A DNA stretch of 33,722 nucleotides from Candidatus Altarchaeales archaeon (GCA_023252215.1 JAHEXG010000009.1:1-33722); one strand, 5' to 3'; shown: positions 6,846 through 15,975, counted from the first letter of the stretch. Translations and numbers: made by a program. The notes: generated from the sequence alone by a model not told the origin.

Positions 6846-7403
6846 ATGATCTCATTAGTTTATAGGTCCCGGCTTTATAGAGAACTCTTGGATAAGTATG
6901 TAAAGCCCGGAGACGTGGTGATAGAGATCGGCCCCCATGTGGGAAGCGCAACGAAGCTTTATTTTGGCAGGACGAAGTTGACTGTGGCAGTCGATATAGG
7001 CGTCCAGTCTGAGGCGGCTTTCAGGAAGTTGGGGGAAAATAGTTCTAACTTGTTTTTTTTAAGAGACGATGCCCGCAGCTTTGATGCGGTCAAGGCTGTT
7101 TTGGAGAAGACTCAGAGATGCGACGTTCTTGCCGTGGATTTGGGAGGGGGGCGTTTTGCGGATACGGTGTTCAAGGTATGGGCTGTGTGGTCCGGGGTTT
7201 TTCGTCCACGCGTTTCAGTGGTAAGGAATCGCAGCATCGCGGAATTCGTCCAGAAGGCAAAGGTCGAGGATGCTGCGCTTCTGGGGGAATTCCCTGACGA
7301 CGGCTGGCTGTCTATGTGGGGCAGGACCGTTCCTTCGCGCCTGAAAGAGCAGTTGGATGAATTCTCTTTTTGGGTCGATCCTTCGGGTATAAAAAAGGTT
7401 TGA
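6846..7403 (+). CDS. SAM-dependent methyltransferase-like protein
   Basis: Rossmann-fold protein of about 185 aa. The motif VVIEIGPHVGSAT matches methyltransferase motif I, TVAVDIGVQSE the acidic-loop motif II, and DVLAVDLGGGRF a motif IV-like strand. The track starts at a TTG inside a T-tract (6837); the in-frame ATG at 6846 (MISLVYRSRLYREL) is preferred. The substrate is not evident. The C-terminal half (RPRVSVVRNRSIAEF, GRTVPSRLKEQL) resembles small archaeal methyltransferases of unknown target. The gene starts 17 bp after the DUF835 gene and is convergent with the Lrp gene. Confidence 0.65.
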   Translation: MISLVYRSRLYRELLDKYVKPGDVVIEIGPHVGSATKLYFGRTKLTVAVDIGVQSEAAFRKLGENSSNLFFLRDDARSFDAVKAVLEKTQRCDVLAVDLGGGRFADTVFKVWAVWSGVFRPRVSVVRNRSIAEFVQKAKVEDAALLGEFPDDGWLSMWGRTVPSRLKEQLDEFSFWVDPSGIKKV

Positions 7404-7415
7404 ACCTGGGATATA

Positions 7416-7889
7416 TCATTTGTCTGAGTATATGTCCAGTGTTTCGAGTGTGCCTGTGTGTATGGTGTTCTCGTATTTTACTACGTCGTGTACCGGGTAT
7501 GCAGTGAAGTTCCAGTTCTCAAGTTTTGTCAGGAATTCTTCGAAGCCGACGTTTGCTTTCTTGTTGGGTACTACGACCTTGGAGATGACTTTTCCGTCGA
7601 ATGTCCGGAATACGTTCTGTACTTCGTCGAAGGATGCGAGTTTCGCAGCTATCTTCTTGGATTCGGCTGGCGGCGCGTCTATTATCACGTATCCCATTTG
7701 CAGGCCTAGTTCATGGGGGTGTAGCACTGCTGAGAACTTGTTTATTATCCCTTTTTCCACAAGGCGTTCGGCTCTTGTAAAAACTGTCGTATGCGGGATG
7801 CCCAGCGTCTTTCCAAGCTTTCTGAAGCTTAAGCGCGCATCTTCCTGCAGGTGTTTAATTATTTCCAGATCAAGTTTGTCAATCTTCAT
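7416..7889 (-). CDS. Lrp/AsnC-family transcriptional regulator
   Basis: Full-length 157-aa feast/famine regulator. Residues 1-60 are the DNA-binding domain (MKIDKLDLEIIKHLQEDAR, then LGIPHTTVFTRAERLVEKGII as the recognition region) and about 65-150 the RAM effector-binding domain. Such proteins bind DNA as dimers or octamers and respond to amino acids. A ribosome-binding site GAGGT (7899-7903 on the complement) fixes the start. It is divergent from the HisA-like gene across a 128-bp AT-rich region, so autoregulation or control of the neighbour is plausible. The effector cannot be read from sequence. Confidence 0.88.
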   Translation of the reverse strand: MKIDKLDLEIIKHLQEDARLSFRKLGKTLGIPHTTVFTRAERLVEKGIINKFSAVLHPHELGLQMGYVIIDAPPAESKKIAAKLASFDEVQNVFRTFDGKVISKVVVPNKKANVGFEEFLTKLENWNFTAYPVHDVVKYENTIHTGTLETLDIYSDK

Positions 7890-7983
7890 TTTTTCGTTAC
7901 CTCTTAAAATCAGATATTGGTATTTGATTAAGCAATTCCGATTTTTTGATATTTTCTGTATTGATTTAATTATTATTGTCTGT

Positions 7984-7993
7984 ATTTAAATAT
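7984..7993 (+). promoter_or_regulatory. TATA box giving a near-leaderless HisA-like message
   Basis: The box atttaaatat is centred about 29 nt before the ATG at 8018. An archaeal start site 25-27 nt downstream of the box would fall only a few bases before that ATG. This excludes the track's upstream TTG start at 7976, which lies before the promoter. Confidence 0.55.
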
Positions 7994-8017
7994 ATTTTTA
8001 TAGAATTCTCAAAGAAG

Positions 8018-8737
8018 ATGCAGATTGTACCTATAATAGACATAAAAGACGGGGTCGCGATAGAAGCCGCCCTGGGCAGACGGAACGAGTACCGGGAGCT
8101 GTCCAGCAGGTTATCCGATTCGAATGATCCTTTTAAGCTTTCATTGGTTTATGAGCGGCTCGGCTTTACCGAGGTATACGTAGCCGACCTTGACGGTATC
8201 TTGGACTCCAAGCCCAATTATGACATTTTGAGGGATATTTCCGAGAGGACCAATCTTTCGGTCATGGCCGACATCGGTGTCTGGTCTATGGAGGATGTCT
8301 TGAATCTGCCGAAGGTTAAGCCGGTCATAGCCACTGAGACTTTTACTTCCTTGAACGTTTTGGAGTTGCCCAAGGATTTTGTCTTAAGCCTGGATACCCG
8401 CGAAGGGGAGTTCCAGTCTGCTATGAACCTGCCTCTGAAGGATTTTATCAGGATTATCAGGGACAGCAAGAAGATTACTGAGGTGTTGTTGATCGATCTG
8501 GCCCGGGTGGGCGCTGCGAAGGGGCCGAATATTGAGTTGTGTATGCGGGTTGCTGGCGAGCTTTTGGGTAAGACGTTGTTGTATGGCGGCGGCGTGAGAA
8601 ATATGCGGGACATACAGATGCTCTACGAGGTGGGCATAGAGAAGGTGCTGGTTGGTTCTGCATTGCATTCGGGAGCCATACTCAGGGATATTTACAATGG
8701 GGTGATGAGGGAATCAAGTGATTCTCCTGCTCCCTGA
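8018..8737 (+). CDS. HisA-like TIM-barrel protein (proFAR isomerase-related)
   Basis: TIM-barrel protein of 239 aa in the HisA/HisF superfamily, of the type annotated as HisA-related in methanogens (COG1411-like). The N-terminal strand MQIVPIIDIKDGVAIEAALG keeps the HisA-like IPxIDIxxG start. The phosphate-binding ends are visible in the second half: LLYGGGVRNMRDI and KVLVGSALHSGAI. A true HisA normally has the lysine-rich GKVVRLxQG loop after the first strand, which is replaced here, and no his gene is nearby, so a role outside histidine synthesis is likely. The start at 8018 is chosen from the TATA spacing and the family N-terminus. Confidence 0.75.
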   Translation: MQIVPIIDIKDGVAIEAALGRRNEYRELSSRLSDSNDPFKLSLVYERLGFTEVYVADLDGILDSKPNYDILRDISERTNLSVMADIGVWSMEDVLNLPKVKPVIATETFTSLNVLELPKDFVLSLDTREGEFQSAMNLPLKDFIRIIRDSKKITEVLLIDLARVGAAKGPNIELCMRVAGELLGKTLLYGGGVRNMRDIQMLYEVGIEKVLVGSALHSGAILRDIYNGVMRESSDSPAP

Positions 8738-8753
8738 GGATATGCGACGGCTG

Positions 8754-8761
8754 TTTTTTTT
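8754..8761 (+). terminator. T8 tract after the HisA-like gene
   Basis: Eight T in a row lie 16 bp after the HisA-like stop, overlapping the 3' end of atpI on the other strand. This is a likely plus-strand terminator. Confidence 0.45.
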
Positions 8762-10808
8762 ATTCTTCAAGTTTTGTGTATGTTCTCTGTTCTTTGAATG
8801 GTATGAATTTTGCTCCGTCTGCTGCGTAGAACTTGGTGAACCACTCGTAGTAGTGTAGCCTTAGGCTGTGCAGGAAGACTATTATCGATTCCAGGGCGAT
8901 TATTCCTGCGGTTCCTGCGAGTATGACCAGGAACCAGATTATGCCGCCTGCGAAGGGTATGGTGATGAACAGTTTTGCCACTTCGAAGAGGGCTATGAAT
9001 AGGCCTCCGTGTACGAGGGCGAGCGCGAATATCCTGCTGTAGGATATGCTGTTTGACAGGAAATTTAGGCAGGTGTCGAATGCCTCGAATGCTCCTTCTC
9101 CGAGCAGGGCCGGCAGGTGGCCGATGTCCAGGTGGGGCAGGTGCTTTATCACTTCGGATAGTACTATCAGGAGGAGGGGGACTGGTATTAATAGTATGAC
9201 CAGTGGGAGGTTTGCTCCCCATAGGGCAAAATGCACCCAGAAGGTGTAGAAGAGGTAGACGAGGCCGTAGTAGAGCCATATCTTGGGCAGTGGCACTGCT
9301 ATTGCTGTCAGATATTTTTTCTCTCGGATTAGGTTTATGAATGCGAGTATCATGCCTGAGCCTATGTGTATTGCTCCTATGAGTACTGCGAGTTGTAGGA
9401 AGCTTATCGGGTTCTCCACCGGGTTTATCTGGGGCTTTATTTCTCCGCCTACGTTGTTTGTCAGAAGCGGCGTTAGGTGGAATCCGTTCAGGGTCTCTAT
9501 CTGGACTACTTCGCCCATGCCGAACATCTCTCCGTATACTAAGCCGAAGAACATGGAGAATATGCCGCAGACCAGTACTATGATCCCGAGGCTGCGTACG
9601 CCTTTTGCGCTTTTAGCTATTTTGACTGTTAAAAGTCCCAGTAGTGCGAGTATTAGGCCGTGTCCCAGGTCTCCGAACATCAGGCCGTATAGTAACGGGA
9701 AAGTAAGCGCCAGTATGGGCGTGGGGTCTAGTTCCTTGTATGCGGGCATGCCGAATGTCTCGACCAGTACTTCGAATGGCTGGAATACTCCGGGGTTGTC
9801 GAGTTTTGTCGGGATGATTTCTCCTTTTTTCGGTTTCATCACCTTGATTATCGCGTGGCCGTCTGAGGCTTCTTCTATCCGGGTTCGCAGATGGCTTAGT
9901 TTTTTGTCCGTGACCCATCCTTCCAGCATGTAGGCCCGCCTGGTTTTTGCAGTCATGGCAGAGGTTTCGGCTATGTCTTTTTCTATCTGGACGACCTCTT
10001 TTAGGGCTAATAGTTTTTCGGCATATTTCTTTTTGTCTTCTTCCATTCCTTTTTCAAGGCGTTTTTTCTCGGCTGATACGTCGTCTATCCTCTTTTTTAC
10101 GTCCTTCAGGGAGGAGGAGGCAGTTTCCTGGTCGATTACGAATCTGTCGAAGTTGTAGGCTCCCAGTATCTTGTCTATGTCCTGTTTGCAAGACTTTGGC
10201 GAGAGGAGCATCACGGATATCTTTTCGCCGTGATTCGACTCTTTTATGACGTGTTCTATGCCTTCTTTTTCCAGCGCATAAACTAGTTTGTCCAGTTCTT
10301 CCGGCGTTGTCTCCCCGGCTACCAGGTACAGGAAACGGGATTCTCCCAGCCATGAGACTTTTACGTTAAGCCGTGATAATGCTTCAAGTACGCGTTTTTT
10401 GGGTTCCAGCGTGGCTGCTTCTTCTCCGAGCCTGACAATGTCGTTTTCTTTTTTGATGACTGAGCGCTCTATCTCGGAGATGGATTCCTCGGCCCGCGCA
10501 AGTTGCCGGGACGAGTTATCGTCCTTCCAGGAGACCTTCTGGGGCTCATTTTTCAATGAGCCGAAGAAATTCCGGTCTTCGGAGATGCCCAAGACATCGA
10601 TCAGATAGTAGACCCTGCCCAGCAGTTCTGAGGATTTAGTGTGTGCTGGGTTATCTGTTGCCGGTTCGAGGTTCTTTATTTCTTCAGGCGTGTTCCTCAC
10701 GTCCAGTACCTGGACGCTGCCGAGCCTGGAGAACTCTCTTACTACGTCTTCGAGATACTGGTCTAGGACTATGACCCGGAGCTTGCTCATCCGCGCTGGT
10801 TTAAGCAT
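8760..10808 (-). CDS. atpI: A-type ATP synthase subunit I (a-subunit)
   Basis: Membrane stator subunit of the A1Ao ATP synthase that forms the ion half-channels against the K-ring. The 682-aa protein has a long cytoplasmic N-terminal half with coiled coils (about residues 100-140 and 232-285) and a C-terminal half with seven to eight membrane helices from about residue 365. Family landmarks are YGLMFGDLGHGL, EGAFEAFDTCLNFLS and NSISYSRIFALALVH, where Arg592 matches the essential channel arginine, and HSLRLHYYEWFTKFY near the end. It lies at the 3' end of the locus, after a CBS gene, whereas subunit I is usually near the 5' end next to H. An in-frame ATG at 10790 (MSKLRVIVLD) is an alternative start. 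Confidence 0.96.
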   Translation of the reverse strand: MLKPARMSKLRVIVLDQYLEDVVREFSRLGSVQVLDVRNTPEEIKNLEPATDNPAHTKSSELLGRVYYLIDVLGISEDRNFFGSLKNEPQKVSWKDDNSSRQLARAEESISEIERSVIKKENDIVRLGEEAATLEPKKRVLEALSRLNVKVSWLGESRFLYLVAGETTPEELDKLVYALEKEGIEHVIKESNHGEKISVMLLSPKSCKQDIDKILGAYNFDRFVIDQETASSSLKDVKKRIDDVSAEKKRLEKGMEEDKKKYAEKLLALKEVVQIEKDIAETSAMTAKTRRAYMLEGWVTDKKLSHLRTRIEEASDGHAIIKVMKPKKGEIIPTKLDNPGVFQPFEVLVETFGMPAYKELDPTPILALTFPLLYGLMFGDLGHGLILALLGLLTVKIAKSAKGVRSLGIIVLVCGIFSMFFGLVYGEMFGMGEVVQIETLNGFHLTPLLTNNVGGEIKPQINPVENPISFLQLAVLIGAIHIGSGMILAFINLIREKKYLTAIAVPLPKIWLYYGLVYLFYTFWVHFALWGANLPLVILLIPVPLLLIVLSEVIKHLPHLDIGHLPALLGEGAFEAFDTCLNFLSNSISYSRIFALALVHGGLFIALFEVAKLFITIPFAGGIIWFLVILAGTAGIIALESIIVFLHSLRLHYYEWFTKFYAADGAKFIPFKEQRTYTKLEE

Positions 10809-10812
10809 TTTT

Positions 10813-11229
10813 TTATTTGGTTTTTTTCTTCGGCTTGTCTATTATATTGTCTATTACGTAGGCTCGGAATATGTCGCTGTTGGAGATGATGCCTACCAGT
10901 TTGTCTCCGTCGGCGACCGGGAACCTGCGAACATGCGTCTTTTCCATGAGCTTTGCCGCGGCTATCACGTCCATCTGCTTGGTTATAGTCATCACGGGCT
11001 TGGTCATAACGTCTGCGACCTTCAGCGTCTTGGGGTCGGAGCCTCTGCCGATCACTGCCTGGATCACGTCCTTTCTTGTGATTATCCCGAAGCAGTCGTT
11101 GTCGTTGTTTTTCTTTACGATGATTGAGCTGACGTGTCTTTCGACCATAGTCTTCATGGCCTCTTCAACCGAGGCTGCTTCATCTATGGATATTACTCCC
11201 CTAGTCATAACGTCTTCTACTGTTGGCAT
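10813..11229 (-). CDS. two-CBS-domain protein inside the ATP synthase locus
   Basis: A 138-aa protein made almost entirely of a CBS pair: VEDVMTRGVISIDEAASVEEA with IITRKDV, then VADVMTKPVMTITKQMDVIAA with LVGIISNSDIF. CBS pairs commonly bind adenine nucleotides or SAM. It sits 10 bp after the 93-aa gene and only 4 bp before atpI, so it is almost certainly expressed with that subunit. An energy-status sensor acting on the ATP synthase is an attractive inference, but a housekeeping neighbour without functional link is also possible. No fused effector domain is present. Confidence 0.9.
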   Translation of the reverse strand: MPTVEDVMTRGVISIDEAASVEEAMKTMVERHVSSIIVKKNNDNDCFGIITRKDVIQAVIGRGSDPKTLKVADVMTKPVMTITKQMDVIAAAKLMEKTHVRRFPVADGDKLVGIISNSDIFRAYVIDNIIDKPKKKTK

Positions 11230-11239
11230 TTTGATCTTG

Positions 11240-11521
11240 TCACCTGTTTAATTTACGGCGGTCTGTGTACCATAGGCCTGTCCCGCCGGAACTGTCTATC
11301 TTGCGAACGCTTAATAGATCCTGAAGCTTTTGCATCATCGCTTCCTGGTCTTTTTCATTCAATTCTTCCGATTCCATCAGGATATCGCATACGGCAATGA
11401 ATGCTTTGTCGTTCTTGTACCTGTTCGAGTATTTCTCGCAGGCGCGTCTTATCTCGTCTGCGTCTCCTCTTTCCAGGGTATGCAACATATCCTTTATTAC
11501 GTAATGGCTTGAAAGTATCAT
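11240..11521 (-). CDS. hypothetical helical protein before CBS-atpI
   Basis: A 93-aa protein that I do not recognise. It is strongly helical and charged (VIKDMLHTLERGDADEIRRACEKYSNRY, then ELNEKDQEAMMQKLQDLL), reminiscent of a single TPR-like or four-helix unit, with a basic tail RKLNR. It opens the second transcription unit of the ATP synthase locus. Its ATG lies about 24 nt from a TTTAAATAA box, so its message is probably leaderless. Position 10 bp before the CBS gene suggests a shared task with the CBS protein and AtpI, for example assembly of the membrane sector, but that is inference. Confidence 0.65.
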   Translation of the reverse strand: MILSSHYVIKDMLHTLERGDADEIRRACEKYSNRYKNDKAFIAVCDILMESEELNEKDQEAMMQKLQDLLSVRKIDSSGGTGLWYTDRRKLNR

Positions 11522-11539
11522 TTTTGAAATTTAAATAAA

Positions 11540-11555
11540 TTATTTAAAAAAAAAA
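11540..11555 (-). terminator. T10 terminator overlapping a new promoter in the atp locus
   Basis: Read on the minus strand, a GC-rich segment after the atpK stop ends in ten T (complement of 11546-11555) that run directly into TTTAAATAA, a TATA-like box about 24 nt before the ATG at 11521. The site therefore probably stops the H-C-E-F-A-B-D-K message and starts the 93-aa/CBS/atpI message. Confidence 0.55.
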
Positions 11556-11592
11556 TCCGCCGTTCCGTCAGGGGGAGCGCAAGCCTTTTTTC

Positions 11593-11817
11593 TTATGCGC
11601 CTCCCACGACGAACAGCAATATTAACGATATCAACAGCCCGTAGATCGCGATAGCTTCTGCGAATGCGACGTATATCATCGTCTTACCGAATAGGTCGGG
11701 TTTTTCCGCGATTGCGCCGATGCTTGCGGATCCTGCTGCTGCGATTGCGTAACCTGCTCCTAGGCCGCTTAGGCCTATTGAAAGTGCTGCTCCGATTGCC
11801 ACCATTGGATCAACCAT
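11593..11817 (-). CDS. atpK: A-type ATP synthase subunit K (c-ring proteolipid)
   Basis: Two-helix proteolipid of 74 aa forming the rotating c-ring of the Ao sector. Helix 1 covers about residues 6-34 (IGLSGLGAGYAIAAAGSASIGA), a polar loop AEKPDLFGK follows, and helix 2 holds the ion-carrying Glu54 in YVAFAEAIAIYG. The Gln in helix 1 and Ser/Thr after the Glu that mark many sodium-binding rings are absent, which points to proton coupling; that is an inference. The gene has an exceptionally strong ribosome-binding site and a possible promoter of its own, fitting the multi-copy need for this subunit. Confidence 0.96.
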   Translation of the reverse strand: MVDPMVAIGAALSIGLSGLGAGYAIAAAGSASIGAIAEKPDLFGKTMIYVAFAEAIAIYGLLISLILLFVVGGA

Positions 11818-11827
11818 TTTTCTTCTT

Positions 11828-11835
11828 TCACCTCC
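11828..11835 (-). promoter_or_regulatory. strong ribosome-binding site of atpK
   Basis: On the minus strand GGAGGTGA lies ten bases before the atpK ATG. This is an extended match to the anti-Shine-Dalgarno sequence, better than for most genes in the window. Confidence 0.7.
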
Positions 11836-11860
11836 GTTAAGTTTATTATTGGAAAATAAA

Positions 11861-11869
11861 GTTTTTAAA
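11861..11869 (-). promoter_or_regulatory. possible internal promoter for atpK
   Basis: CTTTAAAAAC on the minus strand lies about 48 nt before the atpK start in the 57-bp gap after atpD. It could act as a TATA box that adds extra atpK transcripts. Judged by eye only. Confidence 0.35.
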
Positions 11870-11874
11870 GCGTT

Positions 11875-12519
11875 TTATTGCGCTTCGCGTTGTTTTTTTC
11901 GTTTTACCATTTTCAGGCGGAAGAAGCTTTCTCTTTCCATTTCTTCGAGCCTTGAGGTTATGTATCTTTTTGTTGCGCCTAGTCTTGGGATCATTATGTA
12001 TTCGAGGGAGTTGACCCGTCTTTTGGTCTTTTTTATCTCTTCTCCTAGCCTTCTGATCGTTTCCTCGGTTTCTGCAAGCCTTAATAGTTCCAGGTATGCT
12101 TTGTCGAATTTGTCCGATGCGTCGTATAGCTTGGATGAGGCGTATGCCGAGTCTCTTATTTTTTCCTCTGATTCGGCTTTGTGCTCTGCTACCTGTATCT
12201 GGGGTATGCGTACTCCCATGACGTTCTTTGAGGATATGCTGATTTCGCCTTTTGTAGGGGAGCTTTCGGCTATTGCTTCGACGTTGGCGGTTCCCATTAG
12301 GGCTTCTGCCTGTATCAGGTCGGGGTATGCCGTATTCAGGGTGGCCGAGAGGGCGGCTCTTGAGCCTTTGGCTTTGTCTACGACGCTGAAGAACTCGGTT
12401 ACCAGGGAGTCTCTTTTTTCTTTGAGCAGCTTGTGGCCTTTCTTGGCCAGCTTTATTTTCTTGTTCATTTCCAGGAGCTCCATCCGCGTGGGCGAAACTC
12501 CTTCGATGATCTCTGCCAT
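11875..12519 (-). CDS. atpD: A-type ATP synthase subunit D
   Basis: Central-stalk rotor subunit that links the A3B3 head to the c-ring. The 214-aa protein shows the family's N-terminal start (VSPTRMELLEMNKKIKLAKKGHKLLKEKRDSL), two long coiled-coil arms, and the C-terminal signature LEYIMIPRLGATKRYITSRLEEMERESFFRLKMVK. It lies 10 bp after atpB. Length and motifs are typical. Confidence 0.96.
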   Translation of the reverse strand: MAEIIEGVSPTRMELLEMNKKIKLAKKGHKLLKEKRDSLVTEFFSVVDKAKGSRAALSATLNTAYPDLIQAEALMGTANVEAIAESSPTKGEISISSKNVMGVRIPQIQVAEHKAESEEKIRDSAYASSKLYDASDKFDKAYLELLRLAETEETIRRLGEEIKKTKRRVNSLEYIMIPRLGATKRYITSRLEEMERESFFRLKMVKRKKQREAQ

Positions 12520-12529
12520 TTTTTATGTT

Positions 12530-13915
12530 TTACTCCTTTTTCCTGTTTTTGGGGTGGTATTTTTCTATCCACTTGGGGGATATTCTCTTCAGGTCCCTTT
12601 CGGGTATGACTGAGAGTAGGTCCCATCCGACCCCCAGCGTGTCCTGTATGCCGCGGTCTTCGTCTGCGTCCTGGTTTACGAACTCTGATTCGAATCGCTC
12701 TGAGAATTCCAGGAACTTCTGGTCTCTTTCTGTCAGCGCTTCTTCTCCGACGACTGCGACCAGGTCTCTTAGGTCGCGTCCTTCGGCGTATGCAGCGTAT
12801 ATCTGGTTGGATACGTCCTTGTGGTCTTCCCGTGTCTTGTTTGGTCCGATTCCCTGGTTCATCAAACGGGACAGGCACGGTAGAACGTCTATCGGCGGAT
12901 ATACGCCTTTCCTGTGTAGTTGCCTTGATAGAACTATTTGTCCTTCCGTAATGTAGCCTGTTAAGTCCGGGATGGGGTGAGTTATGTCGTCTCCCGGCAT
13001 GGTCAGGATGGGTATCTGGGTGATGGTTCCCTTCTTTCCTGCTATCCTTCCGGCTCGTTCGTAGCTCATGGAAAGGTCGGTGTATAAGTATCCTGGGTAT
13101 CCTCTTCTGCCCGGGACTTCTTCTCTTGCAGAGGATATTTCTCTTAGGGCTTCGCAGTAGTTGGTCATGTCCGTCAATATTACGAGGACGTTCATGCCTT
13201 TCTCGAATGCCAGATATTCGGCAGTCGTCAATGCAAGACGAGGCGTGATAATCCTTTCGATCGTGGGGTCGTCTGCGAGGTTTATGAAGGATACTATTCT
13301 TTCCAGTGCGCCTGTTCTTTCAAAGTCTTTCCTGAAGAACATCGCTTCTCCTGCGGTGATTCCCATGGCTGCGAATACGACCGCGAATTCCTCTTCTTTT
13401 CCGAGGACTTTTGCCTGTCTTGCGATCTGTGCTGCTAGTTCGTTGTGGGGGAGGCCTGCTCCTGAGAATATGGGCAGTTTCTGTCCTCTGACAAGCGTGT
13501 TCAGGGCGTCTATCGCGGAAACGCCTGTCTGGATGAATTCTCTTGGGAATTCTCTTGCAGCAGGGTTCATCGGGTATCCGTTGATGTCCAATCTGTCTTC
13601 TGGAACGACCGGGGGTAGACCGTCTTTGGGCCTGCCTGCTCCGTCGAAGATTCTTCCGAGCATGTCTACAGAGACTGCTATCTTCATGGTCTCTCCGAGG
13701 AATCTTGCCTTTGTATCTCTTGTGTCGAGGTTCGAGGTTCCTTCGAATACTTGTACGACTGCTTTGTCAAGCATCGCGTCAAGCACCTGGCCGGTCTTGC
13801 GTTCGCCTGAGCCGGTCTCTATTTCTACTACTTCATTGTACATGACGCCTTTTACTTTGTCTACGACCATCAGAGGTCCTGCGACTCCTATAATGCTTTT
13901 GTACTCCATGACCAT
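12530..13915 (-). CDS. atpB: A-type ATP synthase subunit B (non-catalytic)
   Basis: Non-catalytic subunit of the A3B3 head, 461 aa. It has the N-terminal beta-barrel ([17 protein letters not shown]) and the nucleotide-domain signatures [18 protein letters not shown], where the P-loop Lys is naturally replaced, [31 protein letters not shown], and [24 protein letters not shown]. The short gap to atpA (13 bp) and the motifs leave little doubt. In-frame ATG at the third residue is an alternative start. Confidence 0.97.
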   Translation of the reverse strand: MVMEYKSIIGVAGPLMVVDKVKGVMYNEVVEIETGSGERKTGQVLDAMLDKAVVQVFEGTSNLDTRDTKARFLGETMKIAVSVDMLGRIFDGAGRPKDGLPPVVPEDRLDINGYPMNPAAREFPREFIQTGVSAIDALNTLVRGQKLPIFSGAGLPHNELAAQIARQAKVLGKEEEFAVVFAAMGITAGEAMFFRKDFERTGALERIVSFINLADDPTIERIITPRLALTTAEYLAFEKGMNVLVILTDMTNYCEALREISSAREEVPGRRGYPGYLYTDLSMSYERAGRIAGKKGTITQIPILTMPGDDITHPIPDLTGYITEGQIVLSRQLHRKGVYPPIDVLPCLSRLMNQGIGPNKTREDHKDVSNQIYAAYAEGRDLRDLVAVVGEEALTERDQKFLEFSERFESEFVNQDADEDRGIQDTLGVGWDLLSVIPERDLKRISPKWIEKYHPKNRKKE

Positions 13916-13928
13916 TTTGATACCTCAA

Positions 13929-15668
13929 TTAACCTTTCAACTCCGCATCTATCTTTTTGAGCATAGTGCTATACTCTTCTTCGAATTTGTCTTCTGCGAC
14001 GTATTTCATCTTTGCGATGTTGTCTATGACAGAGACCTTTGATATTTCCTCGGGCTCCATTCCCTTGTCGACTGCAACCATGGCCTTTGCATAGAAGCTC
14101 AATATCGTCTTAAGCATCTTATACTGCTTCTTGGGCGAACAGTACGTGTCTATTTCGTTGAATGCGTTCTGCTGGAGGAAGTCTTCCCTCAGCATCCGTG
14201 CAACGTCTAACACAACTCTTTCCCTTGCAGGCAATGCGTCCGGGCCTACGAGCTGGACGATCTCCTCTAATTCCGATTCTTTCTGCAGGATGGTCATCGC
14301 TTCGACCCTCATCGACGGATATTCTTCGGCTACGTTCTTCCTGAACCAGTCGTTCAAGGAGTCGGTGTATAACGAATAAGACGTCAGCCAGTTGATTGAC
14401 GGGAAGTGCCGTCTGTCGGCGAGTTTCGCGTCGAGCGCCCAGAATACCTGTGTGACACGCAGCGTGTTCTGCGTGACGGGCTCCGAGAAGTCTCCGCCGG
14501 GAGGTGAAACTGCCCCGATTATCGAGGATGAAGACATCCGTCCGTCTTTTCCGAGGCATATTACTCGGCCGCTTCTTTCATAGAATTCCGCAAGCCTTGA
14601 CGCAAGATATGCCGGGTATCCTTCTTCGCCTGGCATCTCTTCCAGTCTTCCGGATATTTCTCTCATGGCTTCGGCCCATCTTGAGGTCGAATCTGCCATC
14701 AGCGCTGTGTTGTAGCCCATGTCCCTGTAGTATTCCGCAAGCGTAATACCGGTATACACCGACGCTTCTCTTGCAGCAACAGGCATGTTGGAGGTGTTGG
14801 CGATAAGCGATGTTCTCTCCATCAAAGGGAGGTTGTTTTTTGGGTCGAATAAGTGCGGGAATTCTTCCAATACTTCGGTCATCTCGTTTCCGCGTTCCCC
14901 GCATCCGACATAGATAATAACTTCGGCATCGACCCATTTGGCTAATTGGTGCTGCGAAACCGTCTTACCTGAACCGAACGGCCCGGGAATAGCGGCTGTC
15001 CCTCCTTTTGCGAGCGGGAAGAATGCGTCGAAAACCCTTTGCCCGGATATGAGCGGGATATTACATTCCAGTTTCTCCTTGAAAGGCCTGGGCCTTCTCA
15101 CGGGCCATACCTGCATGCTGGCTATGTTATACTTCTTTCCGTGGTCGTTCAGCACGCAGACAGTATCCTCGACCCTGAATTTTCCTTCCTCGATGCTCTC
15201 CACTGTTCCCTGCATCCCCGGAGGCACCATGACCTTGTTGGTTATGACCTTGGTCTCCGGAATGGTTCCGACAATGTCTCCTGCGACGAGTTTCTCGCCT
15301 ACTTTTACCTTGGGCGAAAAGTCCCATTTCTTGTCTTTGTCGATGGCAGGAACTGTCACGCCTTTTGTCAGATAGTCGCCTGCTTTTTTCTTGATGAGGT
15401 CAAGAGGCCTCTGTATCCCGTCATATATCGATTTAAGAACACCCGGTCCCAGCTCTACCGAAAGAGGCCTGCCGGTTCCCGCCACAGGCTCGTTGGGCTT
15501 TAGCCCCGAAGTCTCTTCATATACTTGAATAGAAGCAACATCAGCCCTCAACCGGATTATCTCCCCGATCAGGCCCTGGTCTCCTACCTTCACTACCTCA
15601 TGCATCCTATTTCCTCTCATTCCGTCGGCCTCGACTAGAGGACCTGCAACCCTAATGATTCGCGCCAT
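13929..15668 (-). CDS. atpA: A-type ATP synthase catalytic subunit A
   Basis: Catalytic subunit (EC 7.1.2.2) of the A1 head, 579 aa. The P-loop [17 protein letters not shown] is at residues 229-245, the catalytic glutamate is in [11 protein letters not shown], and [31 protein letters not shown] follows. The A-type-specific non-homologous bulge (residues about 110-190) is present. No intein interrupts the P-loop region, a place where some archaeal subunit A genes carry one. It follows atpF by 18 bp and precedes atpB by 13 bp. Confidence 0.98.
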   Translation of the reverse strand: MARIIRVAGPLVEADGMRGNRMHEVVKVGDQGLIGEIIRLRADVASIQVYEETSGLKPNEPVAGTGRPLSVELGPGVLKSIYDGIQRPLDLIKKKAGDYLTKGVTVPAIDKDKKWDFSPKVKVGEKLVAGDIVGTIPETKVITNKVMVPPGMQGTVESIEEGKFRVEDTVCVLNDHGKKYNIASMQVWPVRRPRPFKEKLECNIPLISGQRVFDAFFPLAKGGTAAIPGPFGSGKTVSQHQLAKWVDAEVIIYVGCGERGNEMTEVLEEFPHLFDPKNNLPLMERTSLIANTSNMPVAAREASVYTGITLAEYYRDMGYNTALMADSTSRWAEAMREISGRLEEMPGEEGYPAYLASRLAEFYERSGRVICLGKDGRMSSSSIIGAVSPPGGDFSEPVTQNTLRVTQVFWALDAKLADRRHFPSINWLTSYSLYTDSLNDWFRKNVAEEYPSMRVEAMTILQKESELEEIVQLVGPDALPARERVVLDVARMLREDFLQQNAFNEIDTYCSPKKQYKMLKTILSFYAKAMVAVDKGMEPEEISKVSVIDNIAKMKYVAEDKFEEEYSTMLKKIDAELKG

Positions 15669-15686
15669 TTTTTGATTATCACACCT

Positions 15687-15974
15687 TTATTTCTTTAATT
15701 CGAAACCTATAACGTCTTTTATCATTTTGGATACGAAATCCTGACCCGCACCGGACCTGTCGGGTATCTCGATTACGACCTTGTTAGCTTTGCGCAGCTT
15801 TGATATCTCCCTCTGCGCGCCGGCTGCGAGACTGGTGGACACAAGGATTATCTTGGCTTTGTCGCTTGCTTCGAGCAGGACACTGCCTACGGTATCTTTG
15901 TCTGCCACAAAAACATCCTTCAAACCCCCAAGGCGTAAACCGGTAACAGTCAGCCTGTCTGCCACAAGAAACAT
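15687..15974 (-). CDS. atpF: A-type ATP synthase subunit F
   Basis: Small Rossmann-like regulatory stalk subunit of 95 aa. It begins MFLVADRLTVTGLRLGGL and continues with FVADKDTVGSVLLEA and VVIEIPDRSGAGQDF, matching the archaeal F/V-type G-like family. It lies 1 bp after atpE. Confidence 0.9.
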   Translation of the reverse strand: MFLVADRLTVTGLRLGGLKDVFVADKDTVGSVLLEASDKAKIILVSTSLAAGAQREISKLRKANKVVIEIPDRSGAGQDFVSKMIKDVIGFELKK

Positions 15975-15975
15975 T

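Noticed and set aside
7976-8017. TTG start extending the HisA-like protein by 14 residues
   Set aside because: The TATA box lies inside the extension, and the family N-terminus begins at the ATG at 8018.
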